Below are positions 1 to 11,543 of a DNA stretch of 64,000 nucleotides, piece after piece. The position numbers and the translations under genes were made by a program. Numbering within the stretch: the stretch's first letter is position 1; each line of letters starts with the position of its first letter. The notes beneath the pieces are model-generated. The model was not told where the DNA came from, made no database searches, and saw only the letters and a list, made by a program, of their open reading frames with translations. Origin of the DNA: Rhododendron vialii (Eukaryota > Streptophyta > Magnoliopsida > Ericales > Ericaceae); the NCBI RefSeq assembly GCF_030253575.1, contig NC_080558.1, positions 6,396,001-6,460,000 on the forward strand. The letters run 5' to 3'.

Positions 1-800
1 CTTATGAGGATAAGAATGTTGCCACAGATAAGGAGATGAAGATGCTTACAGCAAAAAAATAAGAGGCTTAATGACTTCCACACAATTTGGAGTGGATTTG
101 ATAGTCGCTTGGAGGTCTCTAGACAACACATACAGAATTGAAGATGTTCTTTTTGGTCTTTTTCGGGGCTTTTTCACTTCAAGGATGGCCTCAAGCCTCG
201 GGATCCTCCGGACCATGAACCTCATTGTTTGTTGGTTAGCCTCCACGTAAATGACTTACGGCGATTCCAAGGAGACAAGTGTGAGCTGAACATGCCAAAG
301 TATTTCTTGATGAATGCTAAAGTTTTGCAGACGATGAATTCAAGCTGTGATAAGACATAATCGATAAACAGCTATTCCGAGGAGACAAGTGTGAGCTGAA
401 CACGGTGAAGTATTTCTTGATGAGTGCTAAAGTTTTGCAGACGCGGTGAACATGAGCTGTCATAAGAGGCAAATGTAAGAAGAAGAGGAAGAAGAGGTGA
501 AGGTTAATGGGGAGTTTCTGGAAGTACCTAGGTCCTCAACTTAAGCTGTAAAGTTGTGGTTTCTTCCAGTTAAATTGGCCTTAGGAACATCTTTATATGT
601 TGAACTTTCAATTATATGGGAGTACGTGAGTGTCATACTTGCGACCTGGTGTCCATACAAGTGAAGCTTCTGTAGTAACGTGCCAAATGTTACTTCCTCC
701 CTTCGATTAATTTGAAGAAAACAATACGCTGAAATGGCCATAACTCTCGACTGCTCTTGAATTTAAGGAAAATCCAGACTATATTGGTAATGCATATATG
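1..800. other. Intergenic, no gene recognised
   Basis: I recognise no protein in either strand here. Short open frames have no family resemblance. The stretch 160-200 and 590-770 resembles 8390-8590, so it is probably the outer, more diverged part of the duplicated segment described at 820-1460. A two-unit tandem repeat at 261-470 is listed separately. Confidence 0.5.
261..470. repeat. 110-bp tandem duplication
   Basis: Two diverged units with a 110-bp offset share the string GGAGACAAGTGTGAGCTGAA and then AAGTATTTCTTGATGA and GCTAAAGTTTTGCAGACG. The first begins near 261 and the second near 371. No function is apparent. Confidence 0.75.
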
Positions 801-819
801 ATATACACGGAGATACATG

Positions 820-978
820 GGAGAGAATGAGAGGGACAATCCAGACTTCTGTATTCATAAAATCAACTATGAATATATATACACACACACACACACACAC
901 GTGTCTATACAAACACGTTTGTACACAGTAAGAATACTGCATTCACCGATATATTCGTGTGTTGTGCCTTCCAAATAA

Positions 979-1019
<41 letters not shown>

Positions 1020-1460
1020 AATGGGATGTTCTCTTTTATTTCCACAGATTGGTAGCGTTGGTCTCAGGCCACTTCCATGATCCTTGGAGATGATAGCTGC
1101 CACTGAGGTCTCCCTGCCAAGATACAAAGCATAAAGACAAAGTATAAGAATCAGTAATGAACATCAATCACTCTATGAATTAATCAGAATGGATAAACTA
1201 CACAAGACCAATGCCTGTATTTCATTGAAACAAGAAACAAGGGTTGTAGAGAACTGGAAAACTCAATGCTTTGACACAGAGCAATTGGAGATTACAAAAG
1301 TAATAAGCAGCGAGGAAAAAAATCAGTACAGGTAGCCCAGTGTTGTAGGAAAGCGTGATATTCCAATTGCTTCATACCACAAAATGTTAATTGTCAATCG
1401 ACAAAACAAGAACTTAGGGTAGATATCCAGCGAAATCTATATTAGAACAAAATAAACTAA
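820..1460. repeat. Duplicated segment X, copy 1 (partner 8950-9670)
   Basis: The sequence from the ACAATCCAGACTTCTGTATT string through the AACTTAGGGTAGAT string reappears in the same order and orientation at 8950-9670. It includes an AT/AC microsatellite, a CT run (about 980-1016) and the text around 1040-1130. On the minus strand, 1117 down to about 1045 reads like a last exon: an AG acceptor (TTGGCAG), about 25 open codons, a stop, then an overlapping AATAAA. The protein is not recognised. In copy 2 this frame is broken. A decayed 3' gene end is possible but unproven. Confidence 0.7.
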
Positions 1461-3119
1461 CTCAACTAAGTCTTGCGTCTCCATCGACTGGATTTGACAA
1501 CATGAATCTTTATGCCATTCTGTTCCGTGAAGGGCAACATAATCCACACACGATTTGCTGAGTCATTTAACTCCACAACCGTATCCCACATAAATAAAAG
1601 GATCTGGCATGTTTTTTTACGTCTTGATTGTCAACTACCTAATACTCAACCCTCCTTTTTTCTCAGGCCGTGAGACCACTTGCACAAAATATAAGACTCT
1701 TTAAGTGTGAAGAGCTAATTATACAACGAAATTGAGCAGGAAAATTACCGCTCTACAAACAATCATTCTAATTGATTTCGGCAAAACAAGTGCACAACAA
1801 GTTATCCATCCCCAAAGCAAAAGGAGGGAGAGAGAGAGAGAGAGAGAGAGTGTTCGGTATTTGTTCTCAGCTATGTGAGCCGCTTTTGCCCAACAATGAT
1901 GCCCTCTCTAGCCTTTCCAGAACAACCATCCAAAAACTTCCTCATACAGTCATACAACTGTACTAGATTACGTTTCTAAATAAAATGAATACTTTCGATG
2001 TCTTGCAACTTAGGTTCCATGGTTATAAAACAGGTGGAGGTTAGATGACATGAGCATTTGAGCCTACAGCATGATGTAACCTATTTTTAGTCGGGCATGC
2101 TAATGTAACATTATTCATGTCCCATTCGCCAGAAAAGCATTGCTTCATTTGACAGTAACCAAATGCCCAGGGGACTCGCTAAAGCTTGCCATAGTAAATA
2201 GCTAACTGTCCAATCGATTCAGACACGAAGAAATACGGAAGTTGCATGGTCCAACCTTCGCACACTTGAAAGGGAGAGTTACGAAACTGGCACCATTCAT
2301 CACTTCCATGTCTTTCAGAGAGAATAGAGTTTCCTATGCACAGATACGATTGACTGAACTAAGGCAAAGAGCGTGCGGAAAGCAAACTCCTAAAGCCTTA
2401 AATAGGTCGGCCTGAATCAACCAATTTCAGAAGAAGATGGATAGTTATGTCACTGTGGTGGTAATGTTAGGACGACACCCAAGCTAATTTTATCTGTTAA
2501 ACAAAAAAAACAAAGTAAGAACAGAGAAAGAAAAGGTTCTCTATTTGCAGATTGCTCTAAAAGATGACAACGATCAATGAGTTGAGACGGATGGAGTGAT
2601 GGAAAACAACACTATACATGTACAAAGTCGTGTCCAAAATTTTGCAGTGGCAGTCCAGATCATTAAGCTGCAGTCAAATTGACGGGAATTAATGCACAAC
2701 CGAAGGGACATCTTTTGTTTATCAGCCATTCAATGGACAAGAAATTTTTTGCTTCAAAAATTATTTCAACTAAAAAAACAAGTACCAATGTATAGCACCA
2801 TTATTTGTAGAGCTTGTAAGATTATTTCCAACTGATGATGCCTGAAAGAAAATAATAACAAATTGGCCATGGCTCCTATTAGTCTTGTAACAATATCAAG
2901 ATTAATGAAATCTTTTTTTCCGTTATAAAAAAAAAACAAAAACATATTGGCCATAGCAGAATAATAAGAGGGTAAAAAAACAATTTACCTGCTTAGTTGC
3001 CCACATGAAGCTTGAGTGCAAAGGATCTAGAGATCTTGCATAAATAGCTCAAACACCTGTCATAATTTACATTCTATTTTGTGCTAAACATGCAGAGCAA
3101 GCAAATTAGTACAAATTTT
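1461..3119. other. Intergenic, no gene recognised
   Basis: The stretch is AT-rich, with a short GA run near 1830-1852 and A-runs near 2925-2940. No open frame shows a recognisable domain on either strand, and no RNA gene was seen. Confidence 0.5.
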
Positions 3120-5296
3120 CAACATCCCGAAAGAGGGAAGACACAATACTATAACTATAACGGACAACAAAGAATCTTCAAGCAGGGTTCATGAAACTAG
3201 AGAAGAGGTCATAGCAGGGTAAACAAAGGATAGAAATATCAGTGACGTAAGCTTCCACCCAGAAAATCACATTGCAAATGGTATCATTTGGATAGCAAAC
3301 GGCCAGTCTCTTCAATTACCGTGCAGGATATATCCTCACATTAGCATGTATATCTATTATCTATATTTCTCTACTGGGTGTATTCAAATAGATTTGGACA
3401 TCATGTGCATGATTAACTACAAAGACTTTTTGCCCAATTAGTTATATATAAACAATGCTGCTTTCAATTTCGTGATCTCCAAATAGAAACTTCGGATATA
3501 CTCCTACTATTTACCAAGGAAAAAAGACATTCAAGAAGAAAAAAAAAGATGTCTAACTCTATTAAAGAAGAAACATACGCAGAGTTTAACAATTACAGTG
3601 TAACATCAAGAAACATTACCAGTACAATACATTTATCTGTTCATTAAAGAGGTCAATGCTAACATGAAACTTACTTCCCGGGCAGCCGATACAGAACATC
3701 AGAAATCCATTACATACCACTTAATTACATATCCATATTTTGAGTATAAAACTCAAGACATGGTATTTTATCAATTGGCACTCGTTTTTGAATAATTGTT
3801 GCAGAAAAAGGGAAACGAGGGAGAAAGAGAGAGGAAGGAAGTTCAGGGTCCACTACAAATTTCAAGTCCTAAAAATACAAATCATGCCACAAACATACCA
3901 AGTTACGACAGGATGAGAACAAAAACCAAACAGTGGAGCATTATCTTAACGAGAGTGTACAAATGGACCAATTTCTGCATGATTAACTACAAAGACTTTT
4001 TGCCCAATTAGTTATATATAAACAACGCTGCTTTAAATTTCGTGATCTCCAAATAAAAACTTTAGATATACTATTTACCAAGGAAAAAAGACATTCAAGA
4101 AGAAAAAAAAAAAGATGTCTAACTCTATTAAAGAAGAAACATACACAGAGTTTAACAATTACAGTGTAACATCAAGAAACATTACCATTACAAGACATCT
4201 ATCTGTTCATTAAAGAGGTCAATGCTAACATGATACTTACTTCCCGGGCAGCCGATACAGAACATCAGAAATCCGTTACATACCACTTAATTACGTATCC
4301 ATACTTTGAGTATAAAACTCAAGACATAGTATTTTATCCCTTGGCACTTGTTTCTGAATAATTGTTGCAGAAATAGGGAAACGAGGGAGAAAGAGAGAGG
4401 AAGGAAGTTCAGGGTCCGCTACAAATTTCAAGTCCTCAAAAAACAAATCATGCCACAAACATACCCAGTTACGACAGGAAGTGAACAAAAACCAAACAGT
4501 GGAGCATTATCTTAACTAGAGTGTACAAATGGACGAATTTCTGCAGTGTTAACGCATAACTTTCCATGGGATACCAAAACAAAGGTTTTTCCTCGAGTTT
4601 CATACCCTACAGCATGACATGAGGACAATTCTTAGGAGCTCCCTCCCAACCCCCACCCACCCCCCCGGTAGATTACCGAAAGAATGACACACAAGTGCCA
4701 CATGAGGGTTTTAGTTATCTCAAGTAACAACAGGCTTACAAGTATAAGTGGCCACCCGGCACCTGGTAATGGAAAATGACAGACCAATGTGACATTGGAT
4801 AAAGTAGAACGTTCAAAGTGTATTATCCCTTTTCAGAATATAAGCCTCACATAACAATATTTTTAAAATTCAACAAAGACACAAAAAAAAACTAAAATGC
4901 TGAAGTATTCAACTATTCATACATATTTGTACTCATAAATATATATTTCACGCCGTTTGTGTTTTCATCAGAATAGCTTTTCATGGAATTAGTCATATGT
5001 TTGAGAATGTATTTTTTTTACACGGTTGTATCATTATTTAACAACTTAAGATAAGATTTACTAACAGAAAAGACCGTCTAGTGGAAAACAGTTTATCATC
5101 TAGATGAATAACAAACACCAAAAGAATTTGACCTAACAAGATAATAGTTTAACCTCAAGCAAAATTAAGGACAAAGGGCAAATCTCAATGGGAAGAAGTC
5201 AATTGTAAAGCTGAAACTTGCTCCTAAAGTTGACATCGGACGTCATAAATCCTTCCATGTCACTTGCACTAGCATCCATAATCTGACTACTACAAA
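3120..5296. repeat. 3' flank of PPR gene, paralogous to 57855-59515
   Basis: Downstream of the minus-strand PPR gene, this non-coding flank matches 57855-59515 over most of its length. Examples are ACAACAAAGAATCTTC at about 3168 and 57899, and CATAAATCCTTCCATGTCAC at about 5245 and 59454. The shared block continues into the PPR coding sequence, so PPR copy and flank were duplicated together. This copy carries an internal 570-bp tandem duplication absent from the other copy. It lacks the 286-bp element at 58828-59113. Confidence 0.8.
3407..4546. repeat. 570-bp tandem duplication
   Basis: Two near-identical units lie head to tail, about 3407-3976 and 3977-4546. The string GATTAACTACAAAGACTTTT begins at 3411 and again at 3981. 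Both units end in CAGTGGAGCATTATCTTAAC followed by GTACAAATGGAC. Very few differences separate them, so the duplication is recent. The paralogous segment near 58.2-58.5 kb carries only one copy. Confidence 0.85.
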
Positions 5297-7177
5297 TCAT
5301 TCCCTTAATAAAGTTTGGGAGACAGCCTTACTATCCTCCCTTGGCACAAGACTCAGAATCATTTTCAAAAAATTGCTATCCTCACCATCAACTGTAAGTA
5401 AATCCACCACTATGGACACAGTAGTTGCATCTGGTTTGAAATTCCTGTTGATTATTTCTTGCAGAAGGATCTTAACCTTATGTATGTCTCCCCTCTTCAG
5501 GAATGCCCGAACAACAATATTGTAAGTAACATCATTTGGTGGGCACCCATCTCCCTCCATTTGCAAGAGTAACTCCTCAGCGTCATCTAGCAGGTCTTCC
5601 TTACAAAGTCCACTAATCATTACATTGTACATCTTAACATCTGGTTTCAAACCTTTAGCTAAGAAGGTACTAAAAAGTTTTCGAGCATCTTCAATCTTCC
5701 CTGCTTTGCACATGCCATTGATGATGATACTATAAATACCAATATTAGGAACTATTCCTTGATCTTGCATTGAACGAAACACCTTGACTGCCTTGCCAAT
5801 TTTTTTGTTTTTAAAGAATCCATCTAACAAAATTGAGTAAGTTGCGATGTCAGGATTTTGACCGCTACACATCATCTCATGAAATATATGATTTGCTGCA
5901 TTACACCTCCCTACATGTAACAGCCCCTTTAACAAAGTGTTGTAAGTATCGGTGGTAGGTTTTAACCCTCTAGAAGGCATTTCTCTAAAGAGATCCATGG
6001 CCTCGTCTATATTCATCTTTTTGCAAAAACCATTGATTAAAATATTATAGCTCCGGATACAAGGCTCAAGGCCCTTATCAACTAGGGAGTAGAACACTTC
6101 TTCTGCTTTCTTCATGTGACCTTGCAAACAGTATCCATCCATCATTGTCCTATAACTAATAACATTGGGTTCCTCACCTCTTCGGATCATGATCTGGAGT
6201 ATGCCCTCGGCTTCTTCCGTCCTTCCCTCCATGCAAAGTGCATTTATCAACATATTGAAGGTTACAACATCAGGGGAAATATTTTGCTCCATCATGTCAC
6301 TCAATATTCTTGCGGCATCCTTCGCTCGACCTGATTTGCATAACCCATCAACCAAAGAGGAGTAGGTGACCACATTAGGCATAATATCCCACCCTATCAT
6401 CTCTGATAAGAGGCTCAAAGCATCATCTAGGTTTCCGTCCTTACAAAGGTTGTCGATGATTGTGTTATACATCACAACACTAGGCCTATAGTTGCATTGC
6501 TGCATATTCCTTAACAACCGTATAGCCATTGTAGTGTGTCCTACTTTACAAAGTCCCTTCATGATTGTCGCATAGGTGATTTCATTAGGTTCGATGTCTC
6601 CATATTTTATCAACCTTATGAACAAATTCACAGCCTCAGAAGTCTTACCTTCTAAAACATACCCATTTATCAAAGTGGTGAAAGTAGCCACGTCTGGAGT
6701 GTAACCACTCTTATAGAAGATACCCAAGATAGCAAACCCAAAATCCCCTCGATTCAACCGGCAAAAACAATTGATCAAAACATTCAGCGTATATTCATTA
6801 ATTGGAATACCCAACTCGCGGATTTCTTTATATAGAGAAATGACGGAGGAATATTCCTTCATCTTGGCAAGAGCAGTTAACAGCTGAGTGAAATGGACGA
6901 CAGAAGGAAGTGGTCGAAATTCGGCCATTTGATGGAATAAACTAAGAGCATGGTCGAGCTTTTGAAAACCCGTTTTAGATTTCTCCAGCAACAACTTGTG
7001 TAGTTGCTGCCGGTTCATAATTGCAATCACATCAGTGGGATTAGGGTTTGTTGAAAAATGGGTAGTATGAAACAAGAGTGTATGATGAAGGACAAATGGG
7101 TTACCTTTCCGATAGTTGTTACGTGCTGTCGTTGTTGGGCCGAAAATCGAAGCAACGGGAGCGATTATTCTTGGCAT
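5297..7177 (-). CDS. Restorer-of-fertility-like P-class pentatricopeptide repeat protein
   Basis: This single-exon gene encodes about 626 residues from the ATG at 7177 (MPRIIAPVASIF...). The open frame continues upstream to 7318 but without an earlier ATG. The N-terminal ~60 residues are rich in Arg, Ser and Thr with few acidic residues, as expected of a mitochondrial targeting sequence. The rest is about fourteen tandem 35-residue P-type PPR motifs, recognisable by repeated T(Y/F)..L(I/L)(N/D)G.C..G and (D/P)(V/I).TY cores. No DYW or E domain follows. P-class PPR proteins bind single-stranded RNA in organelles, and this subfamily (RFL/Rf-like) typically acts on mitochondrial transcripts and evolves by local duplication. 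Here two decayed relatives lie at 49.1-52.1 kb and 59.5-61.0 kb. No frameshift or internal stop was seen. The RNA target is unknown. Confidence 0.9.
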   Translation of the reverse strand: MPRIIAPVASIFGPTTTARNNYRKGNPFVLHHTLLFHTTHFSTNPNPTDVIAIMNRQQLHKLLLEKSKTGFQKLDHALSLFHQMAEFRPLPSVVHFTQLLTALAKMKEYSSVISLYKEIRELGIPINEYTLNVLINCFCRLNRGDFGFAILGIFYKSGYTPDVATFTTLINGYVLEGKTSEAVNLFIRLIKYGDIEPNEITYATIMKGLCKVGHTTMAIRLLRNMQQCNYRPSVVMYNTIIDNLCKDGNLDDALSLLSEMIGWDIMPNVVTYSSLVDGLCKSGRAKDAARILSDMMEQNISPDVVTFNMLINALCMEGRTEEAEGILQIMIRRGEEPNVISYRTMMDGYCLQGHMKKAEEVFYSLVDKGLEPCIRSYNILINGFCKKMNIDEAMDLFREMPSRGLKPTTDTYNTLLKGLLHVGRCNAANHIFHEMMCSGQNPDIATYSILLDGFFKNKKIGKAVKVFRSMQDQGIVPNIGIYSIIINGMCKAGKIEDARKLFSTFLAKGLKPDVKMYNVMISGLCKEDLLDDAEELLLQMEGDGCPPNDVTYNIVVRAFLKRGDIHKVKILLQEIINRNFKPDATTVSIVVDLLTVDGEDSNFLKMILSLVPREDSKAVSQTLLRE

Positions 7178-8389
7178 CTTGACGATAAAAACAATTCCTT
7201 TTGGAGGAAGTGAGTGAATGAATTGGTGAAAAACAGAGGGGAATATTGAGAGGAAAACTACTGTTGGTTTGGAAAATGACGACCTGGTAAGTGGCGGTGG
7301 AGATGTGTTTACCGCCACCCAAAAGATTAGCTTAATTTAATCAATCACTTTGTACTTTTTAAAATCTCTCTCTCTCTCTCTCTCTCTATTCAGCTGTGTT
7401 GAGATTCTTAAGAACAAGTCCACGTATTGGGTAATAAATTTATCAAATGTTATTTTCGAAAAATGTTTCAGCACTCCATTTTTCTTCACTAACACTCTCT
7501 CTTTTTTCACGTAAATTACCAATTTTCCCTTTATATGAGTGACTAAAGAGTTAAGGGTAGTTTAGTAATTTCATATAACTAAAACGACATAGGAAGAGTG
7601 TCAACGGAGAAAATAGGATTGTGAAAATCAATTTTTTTTATTTTTTTGTTTAGCTGCATGGTGGTTTTTTTTTTTTTTTTTTGGTCATATATCAAAAGCA
7701 TTTAGGCCCCGTTCTAGGTTTTTATTAAACCTTCTTTTTTAAAAATAAGGTAATTCCAATGTCAAAAATTATGTGTTTACTCAAATAATTTTTCTATCAA
7801 TATAGATATTATTTTATAGATCTCATTAAAATTTTTTAAATGGTGCAAAAAATATTTTCTATTTTCATTATATTTGAGTTTTAAATTACATTCTTTTTGA
7901 AAATGAAGGTTTAGAAAGAAACTGGAATACCCCCTAATACTATCCAAACCCTTTCCCAATACCTAACAACGGTATCAACTTCTTCTTAAAACTTTTCTTC
8001 TTAAGCATCCGTAATGGATTTGTTAACTAGTGTGTGCTAAGACTTAGCAAATAAAAATAGTATATTTTTTGTGCCACAATGCTTATGTGCTAGAGTGTGT
8101 TAGCATATGTGCCAAGTTTGGCAAAAGTCCTAGCAAACAATAAGTGGATCTCACCTCTATAATTCAAACTTCAACCATAAAATATAAATATCCACTACTT
8201 CTAATACACACTTGTGGGACCCATTTTTATCCTAACAAACATTTTAACACATAAATTTACCAAACTCATTGTGGATGTTCTAACATACTTCTATGTTATT
8301 AATGTTTAACGCACACTTATGGGACCCATTTTTATTCTAATACACCTTTTAACAAACATTTTAACACACAAATATACATTGCGGATGGG
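7178..8389. other. 5' flank of PPR gene and repeats
   Basis: A CT run lies at about 7365-7388 and a T run near 7660-7680. A phrase around CTTATGGGACCCATTTTTAT (with ATTTTAACACA) occurs twice, near 8205-8260 and 8310-8370, as in a decayed MITE-like element. No coding sequence was recognised. Confidence 0.5.
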
Positions 8390-9017
8390 CTTTTTCACTT
8401 TTTTTAAGGATGGCCTCAAGCCTTGGGATCCTCCTAAGCATATATACGGTATACCTCCTTGTTTCACTAGTACGATCTAATGTTCTATACAAGCGCAGCT
8501 TCTCCAGTAATGTGCTAAATGTTTCTTCTTCCCTTGGATTAATTTGAGGAAATAATATGCTACTCTCGATTGCTCTTGAATGTTTATTCTTTTTGCTGAA
8601 TGAGTCTCGAAATCTTACGCAGATCTCGACTAATCATGGGTACAATCCTATCTCCAACTTATGGAGAACCCAATTAAAGTTAGAGAAATACTCCATAAGG
8701 ACGGGCCCCAAAGGAGTTGATAACACTTGAGAGGCCTTGACCACCCCAAAGGAGTTAATAACGCCCATGAGATTTCGAACTAGAGATTTTAGGATGGAAC
8801 AAACACTATGTCCCGGATCTTGACTACTAGGCTAACCACCTTCTTGTTGGAACTTTTGCATTTGCTAAGTATCCAAAAAAACATATACCCTAGGCTTTAA
8901 GGAGCAAAAACTTGACGAACTTGATGGAGCAAAAACATATACCCCAGGCTAGATAGAAGAGGAGAATGAGATGGAGAACGGACAATCCAGACTTCTGTAT
9001 TCATAAAATGAACTATG

Positions 9018-9087
<70 letters not shown>

Positions 9088-9670
9088 ACGCACACACACA
9101 CACACGTGTTTACACTTTACACATGCGTTTGTCCCACAGTAAGGATGCATTCGCTGATATATTGGTGTGTTGTGCCTTCGAAATAAATCTCTCTCTCTCA
9201 GAGAAAGGAATGATCTCTTTTATTTCCACAGATTTGTAGCGTTAGTCTCAGGCCACTTCCATGATCCTCAGGGAGATGATATATAGCTGCCGCTGCCGCA
9301 GAGGGCTCCCTGCCAAGATACAAAGCATAAAGAACAAGAATCAGGAATGAACATCAATCACGCTATGAATGAATCAGAATGGATAAACTACACAAGACCA
9401 ATGCCTAAATTTCATTGAACCAACAAACAAGGGTTGTAGAGAAATGGAAAACTCAATGCTTTGACACAAAGAACAATTGGAGATTACAAAAGTAATAAGC
9501 AGCAAGGAAAAAAAGTCAGTACTGGTAGCCCAGTGTTGTAGGAGAGCGTGATATTCCAATTGCTTCATACCACAAAATGTTAATTGTCAATCGACAAAAC
9601 AAGAACTTAGGGTAGATCTCCAGCGAAATCTATATTAGAACAAAATAAACTTAGGGTAGATATAAGGACT
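8390..9670. repeat. Duplicated segment X, copy 2
   Basis: This is the direct-orientation partner of about 150-1460. GGATGGCCTCAAGCC near 8407 matches about 184, and ACAATCCAGACTTCTGTATT near 8982 matches about 837. Homology is strongest from 8950 to 9670. Microsatellite lengths differ strongly between copies, and the possible terminal exon seen in copy 1 is disrupted here. Confidence 0.7.
9020..9105. repeat. Compound (AT)n(AC)n microsatellite
   Basis: An AT run at about 9020-9053 is followed by AC dinucleotides to about 9105, interrupted by a few CG steps. Open frames through it are repeat artefacts. Confidence 0.95.
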
Positions 9671-9763
9671 ACCATGTAAAAGTGCACGGTAGGAAATCAA
9701 TCTCTTTTACATTTGTCCCTGTAAATGGTTTCAAACCTAATCCGACTACCTCAACAATGTTGC

Positions 9764-11543
9764 CTACATAGTAGAAAAATCACGAATATAGTCATTCCAT
9801 ATATGTGCTGCAATAGTATCTCGCAACTGCAAGGTATATTCTAGTTGTTCTTCGTCAAGTGGAATGTCCAAAACTTGGGTGTCTGCATTTAACACTGGCT
9901 GCTGCTCAATTTCTAAAGGTGGCATTGGATCTTCCAATTGCAGAGCAGCTTCCTGTTCATACATTCTGAAGATCCAATCGTCCCGTTTCTCGCCACGGAT
10001 GTAATTGTGGATGGCACACGCTGCTACGACTAACTTCACCTGTGTTGGAAAAGGGTAAGGAGGTGCAGTCATTAAAATTGGGAAACGTGCCTTCAAGGCC
10101 CCAAATGTGCGATCAGCAACACTACGTAGCAATGAGTGCCGATGGTTAAACAGATCTTTGGCATCCTGTGGATGTACACCACCACTAAGGCCGTATGGAA
10201 CTCCATGATACGGAGCAATGAAGCCTGGGATGTTAGCATACTTTGTGTCCACCAAGTAGAATTTACCTGTGCACCAGAAAGTTTTTTAATCCACATAAGA
10301 TAACAGGGGTTTATAACAACAATTGATATGAGATCCCAATTTGTTGCAAGTACTCATTTTTTCAAGCATAAATCAAGATTATTAATACCTAGTTCATGAC
10401 ATAATCATCAATACCCCCCGTGGTAAAGGAAGAGAGAGTGTACCAAAGCCAGAATAGGGGAAAAGCAAAAGAACCTCCCAAAGCAATAGGAGAGAAGCAC
10501 AAGAGAGAAAAGGAAAAAGAAAACGATGGAACCATTTTTTTTTTAATTTTATCTTAAAAGGACAGAACCATTTTTATTTTTTTTTATCCTAAAAGGACAG
10601 AACCATTTATATCAATAAAAATTTAGATGGAAGTCGACACAGAACATCCTCCTTAACAATACAATTTATACATTCCACGACAAATACCTTAAAAGCAACT
10701 AAGATACATTGGCATGATCCCAAGTAGTCCACTGGCCCACTATCCAATCTTTACATGTGAATATCGTAATTTCATCGAACCTTATAGAATTACCTTCAGG
10801 GACCTGAAGTTTGTTACGCCTTATGAGAGCTGAATTAAGAACTTGTAAATCTGCTGCAGCACCTTCCCATCCAGCTAGGACATAATGGAACTTCATATCA
10901 AATGAGCAGGCTGCCAGTACAATTTGAGAAAGGGAACCGTTTTTGTTACGGAAAGGTCCTTGCTCATCTACACCCACCATCACCGGGATATGTATACAGT
11001 CAACTGCCCCCACACAATCCTAATACAAAATCATTGATACTGATTTGACTTTCATTTCTAGTTTGAACCACTGAGTTAGTTCATGGATTACAAGTTGATT
11101 ACCTTGAAGTAAGGATAAAATCTGGGATCTTCTTGGACTTCTTGTGGAATATCTGTCTCCGCACCCTGAAAGAAATCTAATGAGATAGCCATAATTGAAT
11201 TAAGGACATTGTTGAAATGGCGACTGATGGTTTCCCCCGAGTATCTGAATAGCTCTTGAACTGCTCTAGTTCGTAGATTATGGCCAATTATGAACATGAA
11301 TATGGCTAATTGTTCCTCAATCTTGATTCGATTTGTGTGACGTAACAAGCCTCGTGCTTGTAAAATGTCGCATAACTTGTAAAATACATGCTTATCCATG
11401 CGGAAATTCTCCAAACAATGTTCGTTCTGACCATTGAGAACTTCGTCCACAAATTTTGTGCCATTAGATGCCAGAGTACGACCCATTTGTTTGGGTAGAT
11501 AATTCTCAAAGATACTATCTTTTTCATCATCAGAGCTCTCCAT
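9764..11543 (-). CDS. PIF/Harbinger-type nuclease, ALP1/HARBI1-like
   Basis: Three exons join cleanly: 11543-11103, 11019-10794 and 10266-9764. Donors are GTAATC and GTAATT, and acceptors end TTAG and CACAG. The product is about 389 residues. It is a DDE_Tnp_4 family protein: an N-terminal helix-turn-helix-like part (RMDKHVFYKLCDIL...), then GAVDCIHI (first Asp), GWEGAAADLQVL (second Asp) and ADRTFGALKARFP at the position of the third acidic residue. Family members usually have ERxFG there, so this copy has Asp for Glu. Proteins of this family are either Harbinger transposases, which need a partner Myb-like protein, or domesticated proteins such as ALP1, which binds Polycomb. No Myb-like partner frame or terminal inverted repeats were seen nearby, so a domesticated or stranded copy is likely. 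A possible 5'-UTR acceptor (TTACAG) lies just upstream at about 11558. Confidence 0.85.

Noticed and set aside
7178-7318. Extended N-terminus of the intact PPR protein from 7318
   Set aside because: The upstream extension has no ATG (codon at 7318 is GTG). The ATG at 7177 starts a good mitochondrial targeting-like sequence.
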